Under the pieces are notes generated by a model. The model saw only the letters and a program-made list of their open reading frames with translations, was not told the DNA's origin and searched no databases. A stretch of DNA of 64,000 nucleotides from Perspicuibacillus lycopersici (GTDB lineage Bacteria > Bacillota > Bacilli > Bacillales > Caldibacillaceae). Every line of letters begins with the position of its first letter. Within the stretch, counting starts at the first letter, position 1. Shown piece after piece: positions 17,325 to 26,510 of the stretch. The stretch is from NCBI RefSeq assembly GCF_025660475.1, contig NZ_JAOUSF010000004.1:186001-250000 (forward strand). Direction: 5' to 3'. A program made the translations under genes and the position numbers.

Positions 17325-17354
17325 CCGTTCATCCCGAGAATGAACGGTTTTTTT
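17325..17354 (+). terminator. Second (strong) terminator of the riboswitch expression platform
   Basis: CCGTTCAT (17325-17332) pairs perfectly with ATGAACGG (17340-17347) with a 7-nt loop and then seven Ts. It ends 25 bp before the nrdE start codon, so it acts as a transcription attenuator. Confidence 0.88.
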
Positions 17355-17379
17355 GTTTTTAAAAAAGGGAGGAAAGAGT

Positions 17380-19614
17380 ATGACAACAGTAAAACAAAGG
17401 GAATTAGACGCAATTCTACCATTTATAGAAAAATGGGGACAAGAATTACAGCTAGAGACGGAAAGCTATCTGAAGAAGGTAACACATGTTTGGGAATCAA
17501 CTGGTTCTAAGGGCCATTATATAGATATTTTTATCAAGCATGCACTAGAAAATATTGATGAGGCAAATACAAACTGGACATTTCTAGCGGCAAGAATTTA
17601 TTTACATAGGCTTTATGAACAAGCGGCAGTGAGTCGAAACTATGATTTGAACGATAAGTACGGTTCATTCTATCCATTATTAGAGCAATTAACAGAAAAA
17701 GGAATCTATTCTCCTAGTCTTATTACGAAATATTCAAGAATTGAAATAGAATACTTAGGCGATTTGATTGAACAAAAGCGAGATTTTTTATTCACCTATC
17801 CAGGTATTTTGACACTTGCTACACGTTATCTTGCCAGCGATTTTGAAAAGAACACATATGAATTACCACAGGAACGGTGGATGGTTATTGCAATGTATTT
17901 GATGCAGGATGAACCGATAGGAAACCGTTTGGAGCATGTGAAGGAAGCCTATTGGGCGCTTAGTAATTTATATATGACCGTAGCAACTCCGACATTAGCA
18001 AATGCAGGGAAAACACATGGGCAATTATCCAGTTGTTTTATCGATACGGTAAATGATAGTCTCCAAGGTATTTACGATAGTAATACAGATATTGCCCAGC
18101 TGTCGAAAAATGGAGGTGGTATCGGGGTTTATATGGGGAAAATTCGTGCACGAGGTAGCTCTATTAAAGGGTATTATGGAATGTCAAGCGGTGTTATTCC
18201 ATGGATTAAACAATTGAATAATACTGCAGTCAGTGTTGATCAATTAGGAACTAGAAAAGGTGCAATAACCGTTTATTTAGATATATGGCATCGAGATATT
18301 GAGGATTTCCTTGATTTAAAATTAAACAATGGTGATGACCGGTTACGTGCACATGATGTGTATACCGGTGTTTGTATTCCGGATTATTTCATGGAACAGG
18401 TTGAAAATAGAGGAGACTGGTATTTATTTGATCCACATGAAGTTCAGCAGGTAATGGGATTTGCTTTAGAAGATTTCTATGATGAAACAAAAGGTGATGG
18501 ACGATGGCGCAAAAATTATGAAGCATGCGTCCGGGCAGATTTACGCTCCAAACGAAAGGTGCCGGCAATCGAAATTATGAAACGAATTATGCGATCACAG
18601 TTAGAAACAGGTGCTCCTTTCATGTTTTATCGTGATGAAGTCAATCGCCATAACCCGAATACCCATATTGGCATGATTTATTGTTCAAATTTATGCACAG
18701 AAATTACACAAAACCAATCAGCAACAGAATTTTTTGAAGAGTATATTGAGAATGAGAATACGGTTGTTAAAAAATATAAAGCAGGCGATTTCGTTGTTTG
18801 TAATTTAAGCTCTATTAATCTAGGAAAAGCTGTACCTGATCAAGTATTGGAGCGTCTTATTCCGATTCAAGTCCGTATGCTAGATAATGTCATTGATATT
18901 AATACATTACCAATTAAGCAAGCAGAAATAACAAATAAAAAATATCGGGCTATTGGACTTGGTACTTTTGGCTGGCATCACTTGCTTGCATTAAAAAATA
19001 TACAATGGGAATCAGATGAGGCTGTTCAATATGCAGACAAGCTTTATGAAAAAATCGCCTATTTAACAATTAAAAGTAGTATGGAATTAAGCAAGGAAAA
19101 GGGCCATTATCCTGTATTTGCAGGAAGTAAATGGAATACGGGTAATTATTTTACGGAAAAAGGCTATATAAGCAAGCAGTGGCAAGCTCTGATGGAGGAT
19201 GTGCAAACCTATGGAATTCGAAATGGTTATTTAATGGCCGTTGCACCAAATGCAACAACATCGATTATTGCTGGTTCCACTGCAAGTATTGATCCAATCT
19301 TTAAACCATTTTATACAGAGGAGAAAAAGGACTATCGTATTCCAACAACCGCACCTGACTTAGATCATCGGACATATAATATTTACCGACGCTCTGCTTA
19401 TATTTTGGATCAAAGATGGTCGGTTAAGCAAAATGCTGCACGTCAAAAGCATATTGATCAAAGCTTATCCTTTAATTTTTATGTACCAAATACGATTAAA
19501 GCAGCTTATTTGTTGGATCTCCATCTTCAAGCATGGCGACAAGGCTTGAAAACAACGTACTATGTACGTTCTACTTCCAATGATGTAGAGGAATGTGAGT
19601 GGTGTCAAAGTTGA
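17380..19614 (+). CDS. nrdE: class I ribonucleotide reductase, alpha subunit
   Basis: The catalytic subunit that reduces ribonucleoside diphosphates. Visible landmarks: the redox Cys in LSSCFIDT, the YCSNLCTEI block holding the Asn-Cys-Glu catalytic triad (thiyl-radical Cys), the partner Cys in VVCNLSSINLG, the PNATTSIIAGSTASIDP phosphate-binding loop and the C-terminal swinging-arm CEWC. No N-terminal ATP cone is evident, as in NrdE (class Ib). An ATG 27 bp upstream is rejected because GGGAGG (17368-17373) serves ATG at 17380. It is the first gene of the B12-riboswitch operon and overlaps the next gene by 16 bp. Confidence 0.93.
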   Translation: MTTVKQRELDAILPFIEKWGQELQLETESYLKKVTHVWESTGSKGHYIDIFIKHALENIDEANTNWTFLAARIYLHRLYEQAAVSRNYDLNDKYGSFYPLLEQLTEKGIYSPSLITKYSRIEIEYLGDLIEQKRDFLFTYPGILTLATRYLASDFEKNTYELPQERWMVIAMYLMQDEPIGNRLEHVKEAYWALSNLYMTVATPTLANAGKTHGQLSSCFIDTVNDSLQGIYDSNTDIAQLSKNGGGIGVYMGKIRARGSSIKGYYGMSSGVIPWIKQLNNTAVSVDQLGTRKGAITVYLDIWHRDIEDFLDLKLNNGDDRLRAHDVYTGVCIPDYFMEQVENRGDWYLFDPHEVQQVMGFALEDFYDETKGDGRWRKNYEACVRADLRSKRKVPAIEIMKRIMRSQLETGAPFMFYRDEVNRHNPNTHIGMIYCSNLCTEITQNQSATEFFEEYIENENTVVKKYKAGDFVVCNLSSINLGKAVPDQVLERLIPIQVRMLDNVIDINTLPIKQAEITNKKYRAIGLGTFGWHHLLALKNIQWESDEAVQYADKLYEKIAYLTIKSSMELSKEKGHYPVFAGSKWNTGNYFTEKGYISKQWQALMEDVQTYGIRNGYLMAVAPNATTSIIAGSTASIDPIFKPFYTEEKKDYRIPTTAPDLDHRTYNIYRRSAYILDQRWSVKQNAARQKHIDQSLSFNFYVPNTIKAAYLLDLHLQAWRQGLKTTYYVRSTSNDVEECEWCQS

Positions 19615-20081
19615 GAGCATTAATTGCTTATTTATCCTATAGCAGCAATACAGCGGAAGTTGCAGCGCTTATTTATGACAAGCTTACGGCAAATGAGTTT
19701 AAAGTAGATATGCATCGTATTGGGATTGATCCACCGATTACTCCGGATAAATACGAAATTATGTTTATCGGAACTTTTACTTGGGCAATGGGTGCTACTC
19801 CCGATGAAGTAAAGGATTTCGTATTAGAGATAGGATATAAGCCGGAAAATATTGCGGTATTTGGTACAGGTGATACCCAATTTGGTGGCGATGATTTATT
19901 TTGTTTAGCTGCTGTCAAATTAGCAAAATTTTATCGGAGTAAATGGAAAGCATTAAAAATTGAACAGTCTCCACGGGGAAGTCAGGAGGAGCAAGTGAAA
20001 CAATGGGTGGAAGGAGTAATGGACGATGTCAAATTTTTTACTAGAAAAAGCAAAAACATTAGAACCAATCAATCCAAATAG
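19599..20081 (+). CDS. ribonucleotide reductase-associated flavodoxin, 160 aa
   Basis: A flavodoxin-like FMN protein: phosphate-binding loop SYSSNTAEVAALI near residue 14, the 60s-loop region FIGTFTWAMGATPDEV, and the 90s-loop VFGTGDTQFGGDDLFC. It is not of the short NrdI sequence type but fits the RNR-associated flavodoxin family found between or beside nrd genes. Its likely role is to supply electrons to activate or maintain the metal-radical cofactor of NrdF. Start may be GTG 19599 or TTG 19608. The 3' end overlaps the start of nrdF by 56 bp in another frame, an unusually long overlap. Confidence 0.85.
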   Translation: MVSKLRALIAYLSYSSNTAEVAALIYDKLTANEFKVDMHRIGIDPPITPDKYEIMFIGTFTWAMGATPDEVKDFVLEIGYKPENIAVFGTGDTQFGGDDLFCLAAVKLAKFYRSKWKALKIEQSPRGSQEEQVKQWVEGVMDDVKFFTRKSKNIRTNQSK

Positions 20082-21069
20082 AGCAACGGCATTATTTGGA
20101 GGCAAATCTAGTGGTATATTAAACTGGAATGATATCGAATATCCGCATTGGTATAAAACCTATAAACGATTATTAGGGAACTTTTGGCAATCTGATGAAA
20201 TAAATATGTCAAGTGATGTTAAACAGTTTCCAAACTTATCGGAAAAGGAACAAGAGACGTATTTAAAGGTCATTAGTTTGCTTGCGACTCTTGATTCGTC
20301 GCAAACAAGAACAATATTATTGACATCTCTTTATGCAACAGATCCTTCGGTACAATCGATTTTGGCGGTAATTGCCCAGCAGGAAGCAGTTCATAATGAA
20401 AGCTATTCCTATATTTTATCGTCGGTAGTCTCATTGGAAAAACAAAATCAGGCATTTGAAATTGGAAGAACGGATCCGATATTACGTAAACGAAATCAGC
20501 TTTTAATGGAACAGTATAATCAATTTGTAGAAGAGGCAACCATTGAAAGTATTTTGAAAACGTTGGTGTACTCGACTTTGTTAGAAGGACTCTTCTTCTA
20601 TTCTGGATTTGCCTTTTTTTATAACTTATCACGACAAAATAAAATGGTTGGTACTTCCACAATGATTAGTTATATTAATCGGGATGAGCTTGAGCATGGC
20701 CGGTTTATATGCGAATTGATACGTGCTGTGTTAGCAGAGCATCCAGAGTACAATACGAAGTCTTTCACCGATTGGGTTTATAATCAATTTCAAGAAGCAG
20801 TTGATTTAGAAATCGAATGGTCACAATACGTACTAAAGGATGTTGAGGGAATCGATTTAGAAGAAATGGCTGGCTTTATTAAATATCGAGCAAACAAGAT
20901 GCTACGGATGATTGGACTAAGTGAAATTTACTTAGAACATTTACAAAATCCGATGAAGTGGATTCGTGTGTATGTAGATAATTTCGATGGGACGAAAACA
21001 GACTTCTTTGAACAAAAATCTCGTTCTTATACAAAGGTTAGTGAATTAAATGGTTTTGATGAACTATAA
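20026..21069 (+). CDS. nrdF: class I ribonucleotide reductase, beta (radical) subunit
   Basis: A ferritin-like di-metal protein that generates the tyrosyl radical. Ligand positions are recognisable: D90 (LATLD), E120 and H123 (QQEAVH), E187 (LLEGLFFYSGF), E221 and H224 (RDELEH). The radical tyrosine is Y127, seven residues after E120 as in E. coli NrdB (E115/Y122). The bound metal (Mn or Fe) cannot be told from sequence. Length is 347 aa. A GGAGTAATGG ribosome site lies inside the flavodoxin gene. Last gene of the operon, ending at the terminator at 21164-21198. Confidence 0.93.
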   Translation: MSNFLLEKAKTLEPINPNRATALFGGKSSGILNWNDIEYPHWYKTYKRLLGNFWQSDEINMSSDVKQFPNLSEKEQETYLKVISLLATLDSSQTRTILLTSLYATDPSVQSILAVIAQQEAVHNESYSYILSSVVSLEKQNQAFEIGRTDPILRKRNQLLMEQYNQFVEEATIESILKTLVYSTLLEGLFFYSGFAFFYNLSRQNKMVGTSTMISYINRDELEHGRFICELIRAVLAEHPEYNTKSFTDWVYNQFQEAVDLEIEWSQYVLKDVEGIDLEEMAGFIKYRANKMLRMIGLSEIYLEHLQNPMKWIRVYVDNFDGTKTDFFEQKSRSYTKVSELNGFDEL

Positions 21070-21163
21070 TATTAAGGTTTATGAATAATTAGCAAAAATT
21101 ATTGAGATTTTCACGATAGAAATGGTTACAGGTTATTCAATGAATCTAGTATATTAGAAAAAT

Positions 21164-21198
21164 AAAAGGCCAAGCTCTGTTTATGAGCTTGGCTTTGC
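21164..21198. terminator. Bidirectional terminator overlapping the MATE gene end
   Basis: GCCAAGCTC (21169-21177) and GAGCTTGGC (21185-21193) form a 9-bp stem. The loop contains the TAA stop of the convergent MATE gene. Confidence 0.8.
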
Positions 21199-22563
21199 TG
21201 CCGGTAACGGTTTTTGCACAGTTTGTTTCCGTTCCCAAGGCTTTGTTAACCAACGTTTGCAGGCAAATATCCCGCGAACCCATTCATCTAATCCTTGGGC
21301 AATCCAAATACCAAGTAATCCGAATCCTAATGTAATTCCAAATAAGTAACCAAACGCAACAGCTACTCCCCACATTGTAATCACACCGATAATTACTGGA
21401 AAGCGGACATCACCAGTTGATTTTAAAGCACCCATTAAAACAATATTCATCGCACGGCCAGGTTCAATAAATACAATCGCCCATAATACGGGAAGACCAA
21501 CGGCAATAATTTCTGGATCATTCGTGAATACTTCAAGAATCGGTTCACCAATTAATGCTACGATTAGCGATACAGCAGTAGAGGCAATCATCGCAATTTT
21601 TAATGTTTTAATTCCCCGTTTTAATGCTCGGTCATACTGCTTTGCACCAATATATCTGGCGATAAGTAACTGTGTTCCTTGAGCAATCGCCATTGTGAAT
21701 AAAAAGCATACCATGGAAATATTTAATATATAGACACGTGCAGCAAGTGCAGCATCACCAATGACTGCTACAAAGCTAGTAAGAACAACTTGAGAAAATT
21801 GGTAGGATAAGTTTTCGCCAGCGGATGGAATCCCAATCGCAAGTATTCCTTTTACATCTTCCTTGTTCATGGAAAAAATATCTTTCACATATAAGCGTAA
21901 AGCAATTTTTCGATAAACTAAAATAAGAAGTGCTACAATAAGGAAAACTCTTGCTGCAAAAATAGACCAGGAAACTCCGACTACCCCTGTTACAGGCAAT
22001 CCAAATAATCCTTTAATTGCGATAAAATATCCGATAATACTAATGAAGTTCATTATAACGGTAACAACCATCGTTTCTTTTGTATATCCATAGCTACGTA
22101 GAACGGCACTAATCGCTAAGGAAATTGCTTCAAGAAAAAGTGATAGTCCAGTAACTTGTAAGAATGTTAGTGCATATTGATACACTTCTCCACTAAGTCC
22201 ATAAAACTTTAAAAAGATACCTCCTAAGAAAAAGACAACTAGCGTCATGAAAATTCCAACCCAGAAATTTACACCAAATGCGGTCCGTGCAAGACGTCTA
22301 GCCTGATTTAATTTCCCTGCTCCTAAATTTTGCCCAATTAATATCGTGGCTCCTATAGCGGTTACATTAAATACTAAAATAAAAATATTTAAGATTTGGT
22401 TTGCAACCCCAACACCGGCCACTGCATTATCCGCGTATCCACTTAAAATAAGCGTAGCAATTATACCGGTACTCATATGCAAGGTAATTTCGATAAATAA
22501 CGGCCATGAAATACTAAAAAGTGATTGTTCCTGATATCTGTTTTGTTCCTCTGTCAACGGCAA
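21181..22563 (-). CDS. MATE family efflux transporter, 460 aa
   Basis: Twelve hydrophobic segments arranged in two related halves, with family-typical GQNLGAGKLNQARR after the second helix of the first half and ARYIGAKQYDRALKRG at the equivalent place in the second half. It should be a cation-coupled exporter of drugs or organic cations (DinF/NorM-type). The substrate cannot be assigned. The C-terminal tail is polar and proline/lysine rich. Its upstream region leads into the 52-bp repeat array, so its promoter must lie within about 22564-22780. Confidence 0.9.
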   Translation of the reverse strand: MPLTEEQNRYQEQSLFSISWPLFIEITLHMSTGIIATLILSGYADNAVAGVGVANQILNIFILVFNVTAIGATILIGQNLGAGKLNQARRLARTAFGVNFWVGIFMTLVVFFLGGIFLKFYGLSGEVYQYALTFLQVTGLSLFLEAISLAISAVLRSYGYTKETMVVTVIMNFISIIGYFIAIKGLFGLPVTGVVGVSWSIFAARVFLIVALLILVYRKIALRLYVKDIFSMNKEDVKGILAIGIPSAGENLSYQFSQVVLTSFVAVIGDAALAARVYILNISMVCFLFTMAIAQGTQLLIARYIGAKQYDRALKRGIKTLKIAMIASTAVSLIVALIGEPILEVFTNDPEIIAVGLPVLWAIVFIEPGRAMNIVLMGALKSTGDVRFPVIIGVITMWGVAVAFGYLFGITLGFGLLGIWIAQGLDEWVRGIFACKRWLTKPWERKQTVQKPLPAAKPSS

Positions 22564-22780
22564 TCTCCTTCTTTACTCTAAAATTCATATGGAATCTATT
22601 GTACCTCCAAAGCGAATAAAAAGGAATAGATAAATTAGTGGAAATCTAATGAAATTTTTGGATAAATAAGGCGATATTCCGACATTTTTCTTCTATTTAA
22701 AAGTGAGCGTATTCAATGTCTTCTTTTAGGGCATTATGTATATTTTAGAAGAGTGGTTGAATAGGTTATTTTGGGATGAA

Positions 22781-23800
22781 TCCATTAGAGAAGGAGTATC
22801 AAAAGGAAACTGAGTAATATTTTCGGCTAAAGTCCTTAAGAGGGAGGGTATCAAAAGGAAATGGAGCATGATTTTGAGGAAGAATCCTATAGAGAGGAAG
22901 TATCAAAAGGAAACCGAGAATTATTTTTGGCTAAAATCCTTTAGAGAAGGAGTATCAAAAGGAAACTGAGTAATATTTTCGGCTAAAATCCTTAAGAGGG
23001 AGGGTATCAAAAGGAAATGGAGCATGATTTTGAGGAAGAATCCTATAGAGAGGAAGTATCAAAAGGAAACCGAGTAATATATTCGAACGAAATCCTTAAG
23101 AGAGAGGGGATCAAAAGGAAATGGAGCATGATTTTGAGGAAGAATCCATTAGAGAGGGAGTATCAACCGGAAACCGAGTAAAAATTTTGAATGGAATCCT
23201 TTAGAGAGGAAGTATCAAAAGGAAACCGAGTAATATTTTTGGCTAAAATCCTTAAGAGGGAGTGGTTCAAAAGGAAATGGAGCATGATTTTGAGGAAGAA
23301 TCCTATAGAGAGGAAGTATCAAAAGGAAACCGAGTAATATATTCGAACGAAATCCTTAAGAGAGAGGGGATCAAAAGGAAATGGAGCATGATTTTGAGGA
23401 AGAATCCATTAGAGAGGGAGTATCAAAAGGAAACCGAGAATTATTTTTGGCTAAAATCCTTTAGAGAAGGAATATCAAAAGGAAACTGAGTAATATTTTC
23501 GGCTAAAATCCTTAAGAGGGAGGGGATCAAAAGGAAATGGAGCATGATTTTGAGGAAGAATCCATTAGAGAGGGAGTATCAAAAGGAAACCGAGTATTAT
23601 TTTTGGCTAAAATCCTTTAGAGAAGGAATATCAAAAGGAAACTGAGTAATATTTTCGGCTAAAATCCTTTAGAGAGGAAGTATCAAAAGGAAACCGAGTA
23701 ATATTTTCGGGTAAAATCCTTAAGAGAGGGAGTATCAACCGGAAACCGAGCAAAATTTTCGGCTAAAATCCTTTAGAGAAATAGTATCAACAAGATTTCA
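22781..23800. repeat. 52-bp tandem repeat array 1 (19 complete units)
   Basis: The TCC that opens each unit recurs at 22781, 22833, 22885, 22937 and then every 52 bp without a single insertion or deletion to 23769 (988 bp = 19 x 52), followed by a partial unit. Each unit has AATCC and, 18 bases further on, TCAAAAGGA. Units fall into at least three subtypes (continuing ACCGAG, ACTGAG or ATGGAGCATG), which recur in multi-unit blocks of 104-156 bp, so the array grew by segmental duplication. AAAGGA/TCCTTT and CCGA/TCGG give each unit hairpin potential. 52 is not divisible by 3 and stops interrupt every frame, so it is not coding. Confidence 0.95.
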
Positions 23801-23930
23801 AATAAACAAAGCACGTAGAATCATATACATAAACGGCACACCCGCACTTCCAGCAAAGAAATCGATCCATATCGCGCTCATAAAAGCTATCCGCACGGAA
23901 TAAAGCATACCAACAAAAGAAAACATTCAC
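23787..23930 (-). CDS. possible small cysteine-rich protein, 47 aa
   Basis: On the minus strand a GTG, 8 nt after GAGGA, opens 47 codons rich in aromatic residues and cysteine, with a CWKCGC cluster near residue 29. The base composition here is less AT-rich than its surroundings, hinting at coding. The stop codon lies at the edge of the repeat array. A longer frame extends upstream but through AT-rich DNA. No family recognised; it may be chance. Confidence 0.25.
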   Translation of the reverse strand: MNVFFCWYALFRADSFYERDMDRFLCWKCGCAVYVYDSTCFVYLKSC

Positions 23931-24149
23931 ATCTACAGTCCTCACAAAAACATTTGTATCTAATAAAATATAAAAAATTATCAAAAATATGTTTAAACTA
24001 CACTCCAATGTGGTATTGGAGAAATTGGTGTGAAAAAATTTAATCTGTTTAACTATCGAGCAATTATCCTTACGATAAATTCTATACATATAATCGTTCA
24101 TTACAATAAAAAAAGAAGAACTACATATTTGCGACAGGAGAGGGCTGAA

Positions 24150-25940
24150 GTGGAAGGAAATCAATCGTATCATATCGATTTTCTTGAAATTATAGAAAGT
24201 GTCACAGATGCATTTTTTGCACTAGATCGTGATTTGCGATTTACATATATGAACCAAAAAGGTGCCGATATGCTGGAGAAAAAGCAGCAAGACTTAATTG
24301 GGAAATATGTATGGGAAGAGTTTCCTACGGGAATCGATCAAAAATTCCATCATCACTATAATAAAATAATGGAAGAGCAAAAAAGTGTAGAGTTTGATGA
24401 ATATTACCCGGCGCCAGTAGATAAATGGTTCCATGTTCGTGTACATCCATCCAAAAATGGCTTTTCTGTATTTTTTCAAGATATCACTGTCGAACGTGCA
24501 AAACAGAAAATTAATGATGAATATTATAAGTCACTATTTGACCAAAATCCGGATGGCGTCTTTTCCTTAGACTTTGATGGATATATTACGAGCATTAATC
24601 AAAGTATGGAGCGAATTTCAGGCTATGACCGAGAATATTTTTCGGGAAAAAAATATTTTGAGGTTGAATTTATCCAACAGACGGATATTGAATTGCTGAA
24701 ATCATTTTTTAATAAGGCTAGAAGTGGCGAAACGCAAACCTTTGAGCTAAGCATAATCGATAAAAATTCCATTGTCCGTCATTGTGTTGTTACCTATTTT
24801 CCAATTAAGGTTATAGGTGAAATTGTTGGCATATTTGGAATCCTCAAGGATATTACGTCACTAAAAGAAATGGAAAAGAACTTGCATCGAAGTGAGCAAA
24901 AATACCGATCCTTAAAATTACATAATACTGACGGGATTTGCTCGTTTGATATTTATGGAAATCTAGTTGGCATTAATCCAGCAGTTGAGAAAATTACCGG
25001 ATACAGTACAGAAGAGTTTTTTCAGTTAAATATTATGAAATTGTTTAATCCTAAGAATGAACAAAATTTTACTGCCTCTATTCAGCAAGTACTTAGTGGT
25101 CATGGTGCCGTCGATTCCTTTGAAGGAACCTTAATAACAAAGGGCGGAAAAAAAATCCATACTTCCATGACTATTATACCAATATTTATTGATGAAAAAA
25201 TTGATGGATTTTATATTATCGTAAAGGATATTACAAAAAATAAACATACGGAGGAATTGCTTATCCGATCGGAAAAGCTTTCCGCAGTTGGACAGCTTGC
25301 GGCATCAATTGTTCATGAGATTCGAAATCCGTTAACATCCTTAATGGGCTTTTTACAGTTAATGAAAAGCAATACTGGGATGAATGATCAATATTATCAA
25401 ATTATGCTTGATGAATTAACGCGAATCAATTCGATAACAAATGAATTGCTAGTATTATCGAAGCCACAGGTAAAGCAAATGAAGCAAGAAAATATTACCT
25501 CCAGCTTATCTGATATTGTGCAGCTAATGAATTCGCAAGCAGTTCTGCATAATGTTGAAATCCAGCTGACGACCGAGAATGATTTACCAGACATTCCATG
25601 TGATATAAAACAATTAAAACAAGTTTTTATAAATATTATTAAAAATGGTATCGAAGCAATGGAGGATAAAGGCGGGGTTATTACAGTTACTGCCAAAAGG
25701 AAAAATTTCAAGGAAGTTTGCATTAGCTTCCAGGATCAAGGCATCGGTATTCCGAAAGAGCAGCTTGAGCATATCGGGGAACCATTTTATACGACGAAGA
25801 AAAAAGGGACAGGTCTTGGCATGTCAATGATCTACACGATTGTAGAAAATCATCGTGGAACACTAGATATTCAAAGTGAGGTCGGACAAGGAACGATTGT
25901 AACGGTTTGTTTGCCAATCGATTCAGAAAGTGCAAAGTAA
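24150..25940 (+). CDS. soluble PAS-domain histidine kinase, sporulation-kinase type, 596 aa
   Basis: Three PAS domains (about residues 10-105, 125-235 and 250-365) precede a HisKA domain with phospho-acceptor His389 in SIVHEIRNPLTSLMGFLQLM and an HATPase domain with NIIKNGIEAM, DQGIGIP and GTGLGMSM boxes. No membrane helix is present, so sensing is cytoplasmic. The H-box is of the KinA/KinE class that phosphorylates Spo0F. No response regulator is adjacent, consistent with an orphan phosphorelay kinase. An earlier GTG (24030) lacks a ribosome site; GTG 24150 follows AGGAGAGGG and is preferred. Confidence 0.85.
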   Translation: MEGNQSYHIDFLEIIESVTDAFFALDRDLRFTYMNQKGADMLEKKQQDLIGKYVWEEFPTGIDQKFHHHYNKIMEEQKSVEFDEYYPAPVDKWFHVRVHPSKNGFSVFFQDITVERAKQKINDEYYKSLFDQNPDGVFSLDFDGYITSINQSMERISGYDREYFSGKKYFEVEFIQQTDIELLKSFFNKARSGETQTFELSIIDKNSIVRHCVVTYFPIKVIGEIVGIFGILKDITSLKEMEKNLHRSEQKYRSLKLHNTDGICSFDIYGNLVGINPAVEKITGYSTEEFFQLNIMKLFNPKNEQNFTASIQQVLSGHGAVDSFEGTLITKGGKKIHTSMTIIPIFIDEKIDGFYIIVKDITKNKHTEELLIRSEKLSAVGQLAASIVHEIRNPLTSLMGFLQLMKSNTGMNDQYYQIMLDELTRINSITNELLVLSKPQVKQMKQENITSSLSDIVQLMNSQAVLHNVEIQLTTENDLPDIPCDIKQLKQVFINIIKNGIEAMEDKGGVITVTAKRKNFKEVCISFQDQGIGIPKEQLEHIGEPFYTTKKKGTGLGMSMIYTIVENHRGTLDIQSEVGQGTIVTVCLPIDSESAK

Positions 25941-25958
25941 AATACTTTATTGGAAATC

Positions 25959-25985
25959 AGGACACCCATAGTGGTGTCTTTTTCA
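25959..25985 (+). terminator. Rho-independent terminator after the PAS kinase
   Basis: GACACC (25961-25966) and GGTGTC (25972-25977) form a short GC stem followed by TTTTTC. Confidence 0.75.
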
Positions 25986-26062
25986 TTAGAATGATATTGT
26001 CTTCATCGGTCATATTAAGAAAGTAAACATCTTTTGACTAATGAAGGAGGGAAAATGTACTA

Positions 26063-26260
26063 ATGAAAAAAACAAAACAGCTATTAACTGATACACCACA
26101 AGAGGAAAAAGTTTCTGTTTCTACCGAAATGAATTCGCGCTATCCTTTGCAAGCACAGCATTATTACCCTGGTGACTCAGTTAATGAACATAAAAATATT
26201 GAGGAAGCGAATATAATGCTTAGTGAAGGTGAAGTTGGGCAGCAAAGAGAAAATAATTAA
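26063..26260 (+). CDS. small hydrophilic protein, 65 aa
   Basis: A charged, Gln/Glu-rich small protein with no membrane segment, resembling small sporulation-associated proteins in composition but not recognised. AAGGAGGG (26044-26051) is 11 nt before the ATG. An ATG-TAC-TAA minicistron (26055-26063) lies at better spacing, and its stop overlaps this start as TAATG, so translation may be coupled by re-initiation. It has its own terminator at 26283-26327. Confidence 0.65.
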   Translation: MKKTKQLLTDTPQEEKVSVSTEMNSRYPLQAQHYYPGDSVNEHKNIEEANIMLSEGEVGQQRENN

Positions 26261-26282
26261 TGTATGTATACGAGAGTAATAA

Positions 26283-26327
26283 ATAGTTGTCATGATATTC
26301 CAGTATGTGGCAACTATTATTTTTTTG
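26283..26327 (+). terminator. Rho-independent terminator
   Basis: ATAGTTG (26283-26289) pairs with CAACTAT (26311-26317), followed by a run of seven Ts. Confidence 0.75.
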
Positions 26328-26345
26328 TAAAAAATAAAAAATATT

Positions 26346-26372
26346 TGAAACTTATATATTCTCCAAATCGTA
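26346..26372 (+). promoter_or_regulatory. SigW-type ECF promoter of yuaF-floT
   Basis: TGAAAC at 26346-26351 and CGTA at 26369-26372 with a 17-bp spacer match the SigW consensus of Bacillus. The B. subtilis yuaF-floT operon is known to be SigW-controlled, which supports the assignment. Confidence 0.8.
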
Positions 26373-26510
26373 ATAATGGTATGTAGTCAAAAAGACTAAG
26401 AAAGCAGAATATTAAGCAATACTAGCATTATATATGTAGGGAATAATGTGCTGCCATTTTTCAATAAAGGAATGGAGCTCATGAAAATATAAAACTCGAG
26501 GAAGATGCCT

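Noticed and set aside
23262..23489. 75-codon ORF within array 1
   Set aside because: It arises because three 52-bp units (156 bp) keep the frame; it has no independent start context and other frames of the array look the same.
22781..23800. CRISPR array
   Set aside because: The whole 52-bp unit repeats; there are no unique spacers between short repeats, and no cas genes are near.
26505..26510. ATG at 26505 as the yuaF start
   Set aside because: The GAGGAAG ribosome site abuts it with no spacing; ATG 26511 is correctly spaced.
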